Assembly (NCBI RefSeq): GCF_003945325.1
Contig: NZ_AP019307.1
Span: 2,480,001-2,544,000, forward strand
Length of the DNA stretch: 64,000 bases
DNA from: Nocardioides baekrokdamisoli
GTDB taxonomy: Bacteria > Actinomycetota > Actinomycetes > Propionibacteriales > Nocardioidaceae
Reading direction: 5' to 3'
The translations under genes and the position numbers were made by a program. The notes below the pieces were generated by a model that saw only the letters and a list, made by a program, of their open reading frames with translations, was not told the DNA's origin and made no database searches. Shown one piece after another: positions 33,709-41,548 of this stretch. Each line of letters begins with the position of its first letter. The first letter of the stretch is position 1.

Positions 33709-34449
33709 ATGACTGACCGCCCGCCGATCACCCCGTGGAAGAGCATCCCCGGGAACGCGGTCCCGTGGAAGAGCGGCGGACCGTCGGGCCCGGGACGTAC
33801 GAAGCTCTCCGTCGACGTCATCGTCGATGTGGCAATGCGGCAGTTGCGCGCACGGGGATATGACGCGGTCACCATGCGGTCGATCGCCACGGAACTCGGC
33901 ACCGGGCCGGCGAGCCTGTACGCCCACGTCGCCAACCGCAACGAACTCGACTCGCTGGTCAACGCCCGGATCAGTTCGATGGCGTACGTCCCGGACCCGG
34001 ACCCGGACCCGGGGCGCTGGGACGAGCAGATCGCCGAGGTCGCCCGCGAACTCCTTCGCCTCTACCGCGAGCATCCAGGCACCGCGCGCTGCACCATGGG
34101 CAACATGCCGGCCTCCATCGAGGCCCTCGACCCGGTCGAGAAGATCTTCGCGATCCTGCGCGCCGGCGGCGTACCCGATCAGGATGCGGCCTGGTTCGGT
34201 GACCAGTTCTCGCTCTATGTGGCGTCCTTCGCGATGGAGGAGGACATCTGGAAATCCAGGGCGCGGGCGGACAACCTCAGTGAGGCGGAGGCGTGGGACC
34301 ACATCCCGCCGGTGTTCGCGAACCTCTCCGCCACGCGATTCCCGGTCCTCACCTCGCTCGCCGGAGCCCTGACGAACGGTGATGCCGACGAGCGGTTCAA
34401 CTTCGGCGTCGACCTGATGATCCAGGGTTTGAAGGCTCGCAAGGGGTAG
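33709..34449 (+). CDS. TetR-family transcriptional regulator
   Basis: 246-residue regulator. The helix-turn-helix lies around residues 45-85 (TMRSIATELGTGPASLYAHV); the rest is a helical ligand-binding domain of the tetracycline-repressor C-terminal type. The N-terminus has an unusual 30-residue extension rich in Pro/Trp/Gly (KSIPGNAVPWKSGGPSGPG). ATG 33709 and ATG 33700 are both possible. It is expected to repress the divergent MFS exporter and itself via the palindromes at 33630-33676, with release by an exporter substrate. Confidence 0.88.
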   Translation: MTDRPPITPWKSIPGNAVPWKSGGPSGPGRTKLSVDVIVDVAMRQLRARGYDAVTMRSIATELGTGPASLYAHVANRNELDSLVNARISSMAYVPDPDPDPGRWDEQIAEVARELLRLYREHPGTARCTMGNMPASIEALDPVEKIFAILRAGGVPDQDAAWFGDQFSLYVASFAMEEDIWKSRARADNLSEAEAWDHIPPVFANLSATRFPVLTSLAGALTNGDADERFNFGVDLMIQGLKARKG

Positions 34450-34539
34450 GGTCGACCCAGCCGAGCTTCCCCCGACGCATGGTCTGCAGGGTTTTCTGTG
34501 AGGCATCACGCGTCGCCGTAGACCAGTGGGAGTCGTCCG

Positions 34540-37500
34540 TTGTATCTGAAGAGCCTCACGCTCAAGGGCTTCAAGTCCTTCGCGTCCGCGACGACCCTTC
34601 AGCTCGAGCCCGGCATCACCTGCATCGTCGGACCCAACGGATCCGGCAAGTCCAACGTCGTCGACGCCCTCGCCTGGGTCATGGGCGAGCAGGGTGCCAA
34701 GAGCCTGCGCGGCGGCAAGATGGAGGACGTCATCTTCGCCGGGACGGCCGGCCGCGCCCCGCTGGGCCGCGCCGAGGTCGCCCTCACGATCGACAATTCC
34801 GACGGCGCACTGCCGATCGAGTACGCCGAGGTGACGATCAGCCGCACCATGTTCCGCAACGGCGGATCCGAGTACGCCATCAACGGCTCGACCTGCCGAC
34901 TCCTCGACGTCCAGGAACTCCTGAGCGACTCCGGCATCGGCCGCGAGATGCACGTCATTGTCGGCCAGGGTCAGCTCGACACCGTTCTGCACGCGACTCC
35001 CGAGGACCGCCGCGGGTTCATCGAGGAGGCGGCTGGCGTCCTCAAGCACCGCAAGCGCAAGGAGAAGGCGCTTCGCAAGCTCGAGTCCACCGACGGCAAT
35101 CTGACCCGGTTGCAGGACCTGCTGACCGAACTCCGCCGCCAGCTCGGCCCGCTCGGTCGTCAGGCAGAGGTCGCCCGCCAGGCACAGACGGTCCAACTGG
35201 ACGTACGCGACGCCCGGGCGCGCCTGTTGGCAGACGACCTGGTGCAGGCTCAGCAGTCGATGGAGAGCGACGCCGCCGATGAGTCGGCGTTGCTGGCGCG
35301 GCGTGCGGAGGTCGAGACCTCGATTGCCGCAGCCCGGGAGCAGGAGGCTGCACTTGAGGCAGCCCTACGTGAGGACCTCCCGGCGCTGGCGCAGGCGCAG
35401 GACACGGTCTTCCAGTTGGGCAGCGTCCGCGAACGTCTGCGAGGTCTGCAGTCGCTCGCCGCCGAGCGCCAGCGCAATGCGCGATCCCTGCCGGCGGTGC
35501 CGGCCGGTCGCGATCCCGACGAACTCGAGGCCGAAGCCGCCGTCGTCGCCGAGCAGGAGACAGTGCTCCAGGGCGAAGTGGCCGGATTCCGTACGTCCCT
35601 CGACGCGGCAGTCGTCGACCGCCAGGCGGCCGAAGCCGCCCACGCCGAGGAGGAACGCCGACTCAGCGCCGTCGCTCGGGCTGCCGCGGACCGTCGCGAA
35701 GGCCTGGCTCGCCTGATCGGTCAGGTCAATGCGCTCAAGTCCCGGGCTGCCGCAGCGGACGAAGAGGTCGGCCGTCTCGCCGAGGCGCGTACGCAGGCCC
35801 AGGCGCGGGCCGAGAAGGCGCAGCGTGACTTCACCGCTCTGGAGACCCAGGTCGCGGGCCTGGACGCGGGGGAGGAGAGCCTCGACGGAGAGTACGAAGC
35901 CGCCGCCGCCGGACTCGAGGAGATCGAGCTCAAGCTCGCCGACGCCCAGGCTGAGGCCAGTGCCGCTGACCGCGAGAAGACCGCGCTGAGCGCGCGCAAG
36001 GACGCCCTGGAGATGGGCCTCGATCGCAAGGACGGCGCCGGAGCACTGCTCGGAAGCGATCTCGGTGGCGTACTCGGATCCGTCGCGTCTCTCGTCTCGG
36101 TGAAGACGGGGTACGAGGCCGCGTTGGCGGCAGCGCTCGGCACTGCGGCAGATGCCGTCGTGGTGGCCGATGCGGCCGCCGCCGTGGCTGCGCTCGGCGA
36201 ACTCAAGACCGGTGACCTCGGTCGGGCCGGCCTCCTCTTCGACGCCAGCCCGGCCTCGACCGCGAAGGCGCCGCCGGGGGCGGACCTGTTGATCGAGGCA
36301 GTCACCTGCCCGCAGGGCCTCCGCGCCGCACTCACTCGGTTGATCGGTCACGTCGTCGTGGTCGATTCCTTGGAGGACGCCCGCCGGGCGGTCAAGGGGA
36401 ACGACGAGCTGGTTGCGGTAACGCGCGACGGCGACATCTTCGGCAGTTCCTTCGCGCACGGTGGCTCGTCGAGCGTGCCGAGCCTCATCGAGGTCCAGGC
36501 TGCGGTCGATGAGACCACTGAGCGGCTCAAGACAGCAACCGCAACGGCCGAACGCGTCACGTTCGCACTGGCCCAGCTGGAGGCCGAGCGCAAGGATGCG
36601 AAGGCGCGCGTCGACGTGGCGCTGGCCCGGTTGCACGAATCCGATGCCCGGCTGGCAGCTGTGGCCGAGGAGCTCGGTCACCACGGTGCCACGGCTCGCG
36701 CCGCTCGCGGCGAGGCCGAGCGCCTGACCGAATCGATCGAGAACCTCCGTGCCTCTCGCGAGGAGGCGGTCGTTCAGTTGGCCGACCTCGAGGAGCGACT
36801 CGCCCACGCCGAGGAAGAGCCGGACGTGGAACCGGATCTCGGTCCGCAGGTGGACCTGGCGACCGCAGCAGCGCTGGCCCGCCAGGCCGAACTGGAGGCG
36901 CGACTGGCTCTCCGCACAGGCGAGGAACGCGCCCGAGCCCTGCACGGCCGCTCGGCAGCGCTGCTCGCCAGCGCCCACGGTGAACGAGTCGCTCGCGCCG
37001 AAGCAATCGCGCAGCGAGAACGTCTGATGCGCGAAGGTGCCGCCGCCGAGGCCGTCGCCTTCGCGGTTGCCACGGTGCTGGCTCGTGTCGAGGTGTCCAT
37101 CCACCGCGGCGACGAGGCCAAGGCCGCGGTCGAGGCAGGCCGCGTGGAGCGCGAGCAGTCCCTGATGGCCGGTCGCACCACGTTGCGTACGCTCGCCGCC
37201 GAGCTCGAACAGCTCGTCAACGACGTCCACCGCGACGAACTCGCTCGCGCCCAGCAGCGGATGCGGATCGAGCAGTTGGAGGAGCAGGCCCTCGAGACCC
37301 TGGGTCTCGACCCGGCCGGGCTGGTCGAGGGCTTCGGCCCACACCTGCCGGTCCCGGTGATCTCGACGAGCACGATCGACGGGTCGCTGGTCGAGTCCGG
37401 AGAAACCGTCCCGTACGTGCGTGACGAGCAGGCGGCTCGACTCAAGAAGGCCGAGCGCGCGCTCTCGCAACTCGGCCGGATCAACCCGCTCGCGCTGGAG

Positions 37501-38079
37501 GAGTACAGCGCGCTGGAGGAGCGGCACAAGTTCCTCACCGAGCAACTCGAGGACCTCAAGGCCACCCGCAAGGACCTGCTCGACATCGTCAAGGAGGTCG
37601 ACGCACGGGTGCAGCAGGTCTTCGCCGAGGCGTACGCCGACGTCGAGAAGGCCTTCGTGGAGACGTTCGCCCGGCTGTTCCCGGGCGGCGAGGGCCGGAT
37701 CTTCCTCACGAACCCCGACGACATGCTGTCCACCGGCGTCGAGGTCGAGGCCCGGCCACCGGGCAAGAAGGTCAAGCGGCTCTCGCTGCTCTCCGGCGGT
37801 GAGCGGTCGCTGGTCGCGGTGGCGTTCCTCGTCGCGCTCTTCAAGGCGCGTCCGAGCCCGTTCTACATCCTTGACGAGGTCGAGGCGGCGCTCGACGACA
37901 CCAACCTCGGTCGTCTGCTCGAGATCTACGAGGAGTTGCGCGCTCACTCACAGCTGCTGGTCATCACCCACCAGAAGCGGACCATGGAGGTCGGCGACGC
38001 CCTGTACGGCGTGACGATGCGCGGCGATGGTGTCTCGACGGTGATCAGCCAGCGGCTACGGGACGAGCGCTCCGCCTGA
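34540..38079 (+). CDS. smc: Chromosome segregation protein SMC
   Basis: 1179-residue SMC ATPase, core of the SMC-ScpAB condensin that compacts and aligns chromosome arms. N-terminal Walker A is GPNGSGKSN at residues 31-39. Long coiled coils flank a hinge around residues 510-640 (GRAGLLFDASP region). The C-terminal ATPase has the signature LLSGGERS near 1083 and Walker B FYILDEVEAALDD. The start is TTG 34540 (MYLKSLTLKGFKSF), correct by family alignment, with GGGAG upstream. The TGA is followed after one base by copies of the stop-adjacent repeat; ftsY begins 88 bases later. Confidence 0.96.
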   Translation: MYLKSLTLKGFKSFASATTLQLEPGITCIVGPNGSGKSNVVDALAWVMGEQGAKSLRGGKMEDVIFAGTAGRAPLGRAEVALTIDNSDGALPIEYAEVTISRTMFRNGGSEYAINGSTCRLLDVQELLSDSGIGREMHVIVGQGQLDTVLHATPEDRRGFIEEAAGVLKHRKRKEKALRKLESTDGNLTRLQDLLTELRRQLGPLGRQAEVARQAQTVQLDVRDARARLLADDLVQAQQSMESDAADESALLARRAEVETSIAAAREQEAALEAALREDLPALAQAQDTVFQLGSVRERLRGLQSLAAERQRNARSLPAVPAGRDPDELEAEAAVVAEQETVLQGEVAGFRTSLDAAVVDRQAAEAAHAEEERRLSAVARAAADRREGLARLIGQVNALKSRAAAADEEVGRLAEARTQAQARAEKAQRDFTALETQVAGLDAGEESLDGEYEAAAAGLEEIELKLADAQAEASAADREKTALSARKDALEMGLDRKDGAGALLGSDLGGVLGSVASLVSVKTGYEAALAAALGTAADAVVVADAAAAVAALGELKTGDLGRAGLLFDASPASTAKAPPGADLLIEAVTCPQGLRAALTRLIGHVVVVDSLEDARRAVKGNDELVAVTRDGDIFGSSFAHGGSSSVPSLIEVQAAVDETTERLKTATATAERVTFALAQLEAERKDAKARVDVALARLHESDARLAAVAEELGHHGATARAARGEAERLTESIENLRASREEAVVQLADLEERLAHAEEEPDVEPDLGPQVDLATAAALARQAELEARLALRTGEERARALHGRSAALLASAHGERVARAEAIAQRERLMREGAAAEAVAFAVATVLARVEVSIHRGDEAKAAVEAGRVEREQSLMAGRTTLRTLAAELEQLVNDVHRDELARAQQRMRIEQLEEQALETLGLDPAGLVEGFGPHLPVPVISTSTIDGSLVESGETVPYVRDEQAARLKKAERALSQLGRINPLALEEYSALEERHKFLTEQLEDLKATRKDLLDIVKEVDARVQQVFAEAYADVEKAFVETFARLFPGGEGRIFLTNPDDMLSTGVEVEARPPGKKVKRLSLLSGGERSLVAVAFLVALFKARPSPFYILDEVEAALDDTNLGRLLEIYEELRAHSQLLVITHQKRTMEVGDALYGVTMRGDGVSTVISQRLRDERSA

Positions 38080-38080
38080 T

Positions 38081-38122
38081 CGCCGAGACCCGACATCCGT
38101 CATGCCGAAACCCGACATCTGC
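38081..38122 (+). repeat. Stop-adjacent repeat, two direct copies (after smc)
   Basis: Copy 1 (38081-38102) reads CGCCGAGACCCGACATCCGT plus CA; copy 2 (38104-38122) reads GCCGAAACCCGACATCTGC. Both are in the same orientation as smc and copy 1 begins one base after its TGA. They match the arms at 31792-31867 and the single copy at 10170-10200. Confidence 0.8.
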
Positions 38123-38167
38123 CGTGGCGAAATACGGACTTCGTCCGCAGTCTGATGGGATAAGCCC

Positions 38168-39259
38168 ATGACGCTCATCGTGGTGCTGTCCGTCCTGGCC
38201 GTCCTGGTTCTCGGCGGTGGCACCGCTGCGCTGGTCGTACGCGGCCGCCAGTCGGCTGCCCTCCCGAAGCCCGCCGCCCGGCCGGAGCTCGCCCGGCCGA
38301 GCGTGGTGGAGCAGCCGGCCGAGCCCGAGGCCCAGCCGACCACTGAGACGCCGGAGAGCAGCGCCTCCCGGCTCACGCGTCTCAAGCAGCGCCTGGCCGG
38401 TTCCAACGCGCTCGGCCGCGGACTGCTCGCGCTCATCTCCCGGGACCAGTTGGACGACGCGACCTGGGAGAGCATCGAGGACCTCCTGATCGGTTCCGAC
38501 CTCGGGGTCAAGGCATCCACGGAACTCGTGGAGAAGGTGCGTACGCGCCTCCGCGTCGAGGGCGGGGACGCCAGAACGATCCTCAAGGACGAACTGGTCA
38601 CCCTGCTGGACCCTGCCGCCGACCGGCGCCTCCAGGTCACCGGTGAGGGCGGCAAGCCGGGCATCGTGCTGGTGGTCGGCGTGAACGGTGCCGGCAAGAC
38701 GACGACCGTCGGCAAACTCGCACGCATTCTGGTGGCCGAGGACCGCAAGGTCGTCCTCGGCGCCGCAGACACGTTCCGCGCCGCTGCCGCAGACCAGCTG
38801 GAGACGTGGGGCAGCCGCGTCGGTGTGGAGGTCGTACGCGGCGCTGAAGGCGCTGACCCCTCCAGCGTGGCCTTCGACGCTGCCAAGGAGGGTGTCGATC
38901 ACGGCCTCGACACGGTGGTCATCGACACCGCCGGTCGTCTGCAGAACAAGCAGGGTCTGATGGACGAGTTGGGCAAGGTCAAGCGCGTCACCGAGAAGCA
39001 GGCGCCGGTCACCGAGACCCTGCTGGTGCTCGACGCGACCACCGGTCAGAACGGTCTGGTCCAGGCGCGGGTCTTCAACGAGGCCGTCGACATCACCGGG
39101 GTCGTGCTCACCAAGCTGGATGGTTCAGCGAAGGGCGGGATCGTGGTCCAGGTGCAACAGGAGCTGGGTGTCCCGGTCAAGCTGGTCGGCCTCGGTGAGG
39201 GCCCCGATGACCTGGCTCCCTTCAGCCCCGAGGCCTTCGTCGACGCCCTGCTCGGCTGA
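38168..39259 (+). CDS. ftsY: Signal recognition particle receptor FtsY
   Basis: 363-residue SRP receptor GTPase that docks Ffh-ribosome complexes at the membrane. Unlike E. coli FtsY, residues about 3-26 form a transmembrane anchor (VVLSVLAVLVLGGGTAALVV), followed by a Pro/Glu linker and the NG domain. G1 is GVNGAGKTTT near 173-182; DTAGRLQNK and TKLDGSAKGG are G3 and G4. ATG 38168. Partner Ffh is encoded 11.8 kb downstream, the usual short gap being filled by the YfhO and amt-glnB-glnD genes. Confidence 0.95.
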   Translation: MTLIVVLSVLAVLVLGGGTAALVVRGRQSAALPKPAARPELARPSVVEQPAEPEAQPTTETPESSASRLTRLKQRLAGSNALGRGLLALISRDQLDDATWESIEDLLIGSDLGVKASTELVEKVRTRLRVEGGDARTILKDELVTLLDPAADRRLQVTGEGGKPGIVLVVGVNGAGKTTTVGKLARILVAEDRKVVLGAADTFRAAAADQLETWGSRVGVEVVRGAEGADPSSVAFDAAKEGVDHGLDTVVIDTAGRLQNKQGLMDELGKVKRVTEKQAPVTETLLVLDATTGQNGLVQARVFNEAVDITGVVLTKLDGSAKGGIVVQVQQELGVPVKLVGLGEGPDDLAPFSPEAFVDALLG

Positions 39260-39262
39260 TCG

Positions 39263-41548
39263 ATGCTCGCGCGAATCCGGGAACTGCTGGAACGCCGCCC
39301 GCACCTCGGTCCGATCCTGCTGATCTGCGCGATCGTCGTCGTCGCGAACGGGCTGTATCTCACCGGCATCCGCGACAGCGATCCGCTGGGTACGCGTGCC
39401 GGGTTGGCCCCCGCAGCGCACGGGTGGGTCGCCGGGCGTACGACCATCGACCGGAATGACGGGTACACCTCCCAGGCGTTGGGGCACCTTGCGGCGACTG
39501 ACCTTCTTCACGGCCATCTGCCGCTGTGGAACGAGTACGAAGGTGTCGGTACGCCCCTGCTCGGCGAGATGCAGAGCGCCGCGCTCTTTCCGCCGACCCT
39601 GCTGAACGCCTTGCCGAACGGGATCCTCTACGAGCACATCCTGTTGGAGATGCTGGGCGGGGCTGCGACGTATCTCCTGTTGATCCGGCTACGACGCAGT
39701 CGCCTCGCGGCGCTGACCGGCGGGGTGTCGTTTGCAGTGATGGGCGTGTTCGTGTGGCTCACGAATGCGGCGTTCAATCCGATCGCCTTCCTGCCGGTGT
39801 GCCTGCTCGCGGTGCAGGGGATGGCAGATGCTGCCCGGGAGGGGCGCCGGTCGGCGTACTGGGCTCTGCTGGGCTTCGGGATCGGCATGTCGTTGCTGTC
39901 GGGCTTCCCGGAGACCGCGGCCCTCGACGGGATGCTGGTGGCGGCGTTCGCCGTCATGCGCTGGGTCCAGCTTCGTGGTTTCCGGCGACGCTTCACCCTC
40001 GGCGTGCTGGGCGGTGGTGTCGCAGGTGTCGCCCTGGCGGCGCCAGCGCTCGTGGCGTTTGTCGACTACCTCGGTTTCGCGGCCGTCGGCGGTCACGGGG
40101 GAGCCTTCGGTGGGGCCTGGTTGCCGGCGAGGGCGCTCCCGATGCTGGGGCTGCCGTACGCCTACGGACCGATCTTTCCGGTCGAGTTCGGCAGGCGTAC
40201 GACCATCGACGGACTGTGGGGCGCTGTTGGCGGCTACCTCACGCTGACGACGCTGGTGGTGGCTGTCCTGGCCTTCCGCCGCAGCACCCGCCGGGCCGAG
40301 GTCTGGTTGTTCGGCATCGCCAGCCTGATCGCACTCGGTCGTATCTACGGCCCGGCTCCGATCGTGTGGGTCTTCGACCTGATCCCCGGCATGACCAAGG
40401 TGAGCACCACGCGCTACCTGCCGCCGATCGTCGCGATGTGCGCCTGCGTCCTGGTCGCGTACGGGATCGACTCCCTCCGCGTACCCCGCCGCAAGACGCG
40501 TCTGGCGGCGACGGTCGCCGTCCTCGTCGCGCTGGCATTCGCTGGGGGAGCGCTGTTCCTGGTCTCCGACTCCGCGGTGCACGGTCGCTGGTGGTGGTAC
40601 GGAATCTCGGTGGGGTGGGCCGCCGCGCTGCTGCTGATGATCGGTCTCGGGCTACGACAGGCCGATGCCGGTCGTGCCCAGCGCGCGCGTCGGATGATCG
40701 CGGCAGTCGTGATGCTCGATGCGGTGGCGATGTTCATGGTCCCGCAGCTCAGTGCGCCGTCCAAGGTCCAGATCGATCGCCCCGCGGTCGCGTTCCTGCA
40801 GTCGCATGTGGGGCTGGGTCGCGTCTACAGCATCAGCGTGATGGCCGCGAACTACGGCTCCTACTTCGGCATCGCGCAGCTGAACGTCAACGACCTGCCG
40901 TTCCCGCGGACCTTCGCGCAGTACGCCGAGGAGGATCTGGACCCCGGCACCACAGCGGTGCCGATCTTCCCGGGTGGGATGAAGGACAGCGACGGTCCGG
41001 TCCGGCGTCGGGACACCGCGCTGGTCGCCAACTTCGAGGCATTCCGCGAAGCCGGCGTCGCCTACGTCGTGACGGCCCGGAACCAACTGAGCCTGACCCA
41101 GGGCCTCTCGGTCGGGATGCGGCTGGTCTACAACGACGGGTTCATCCGGATCTGGGAGGTGCCGCACCCGAAGCCGTACTTCGAGACCGTCGGTACGCCC
41201 TGCCGGACCGACTTCGCCGGCCGATACTCGGTGACCGTGACCTGCTCGCAGCCCTCGGTGCTGGTCCGTCGTGAGATGTACGCGCCCGGCTGGACGGCCA
41301 GGGTCAACGGTCATGGGGCCGCGATCACCGCGTACGCGCCTCCCGGGTCGAGCGTCGGCCTGTTCCAGTGGGTGTCCCTTCCTGCGGGTCGGAGCACCGT
41401 CACGTTCGCGTACCGACCGCGTGGTCTGGATGCGGCGTTGGTGGCCGCAGCTGTGAGTGCGCTCGCGATGGGCGGCGGGTGGGTCGTCTCACTGATCGGT
41501 GCGCGTCGACGCCGCCGGGCAGACATGTCGGAGACTTCGGCCTCGTGA
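39263..41548 (+). CDS. YfhO-family membrane protein (copy 1)
   Basis: 761-residue multi-spanning membrane protein of the YfhO family (GT-C fold-like). About 12 hydrophobic helices are interrupted by large outer loops, with a C-terminal beta-rich external domain (REMYAPGWTARVNG) and a final helix. The first outer loop has GRTTIDRNDGYTSQALG, shared with the next gene. In Bacillus and Listeria, YfhO proteins glycosylate lipoteichoic acid; the actinobacterial substrate is unknown but is probably an envelope polymer or lipid. ATG 39263 lies four bases after ftsY. The stop overlaps the GTG of the second copy, so both are coexpressed with ftsY. Confidence 0.8.
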   Translation: MLARIRELLERRPHLGPILLICAIVVVANGLYLTGIRDSDPLGTRAGLAPAAHGWVAGRTTIDRNDGYTSQALGHLAATDLLHGHLPLWNEYEGVGTPLLGEMQSAALFPPTLLNALPNGILYEHILLEMLGGAATYLLLIRLRRSRLAALTGGVSFAVMGVFVWLTNAAFNPIAFLPVCLLAVQGMADAAREGRRSAYWALLGFGIGMSLLSGFPETAALDGMLVAAFAVMRWVQLRGFRRRFTLGVLGGGVAGVALAAPALVAFVDYLGFAAVGGHGGAFGGAWLPARALPMLGLPYAYGPIFPVEFGRRTTIDGLWGAVGGYLTLTTLVVAVLAFRRSTRRAEVWLFGIASLIALGRIYGPAPIVWVFDLIPGMTKVSTTRYLPPIVAMCACVLVAYGIDSLRVPRRKTRLAATVAVLVALAFAGGALFLVSDSAVHGRWWWYGISVGWAAALLLMIGLGLRQADAGRAQRARRMIAAVVMLDAVAMFMVPQLSAPSKVQIDRPAVAFLQSHVGLGRVYSISVMAANYGSYFGIAQLNVNDLPFPRTFAQYAEEDLDPGTTAVPIFPGGMKDSDGPVRRRDTALVANFEAFREAGVAYVVTARNQLSLTQGLSVGMRLVYNDGFIRIWEVPHPKPYFETVGTPCRTDFAGRYSVTVTCSQPSVLVRREMYAPGWTARVNGHGAAITAYAPPGSSVGLFQWVSLPAGRSTVTFAYRPRGLDAALVAAAVSALAMGGGWVVSLIGARRRRRADMSETSAS

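Noticed and set aside
35365..37947. 860-codon minus-strand open frame
   Set aside because: Antisense shadow of the smc coiled coil, produced by repetitive GC-rich codons.
38081..38122. Direct repeats as a CRISPR array
   Set aside because: Only two adjacent copies without regular spacers and no cas genes nearby.
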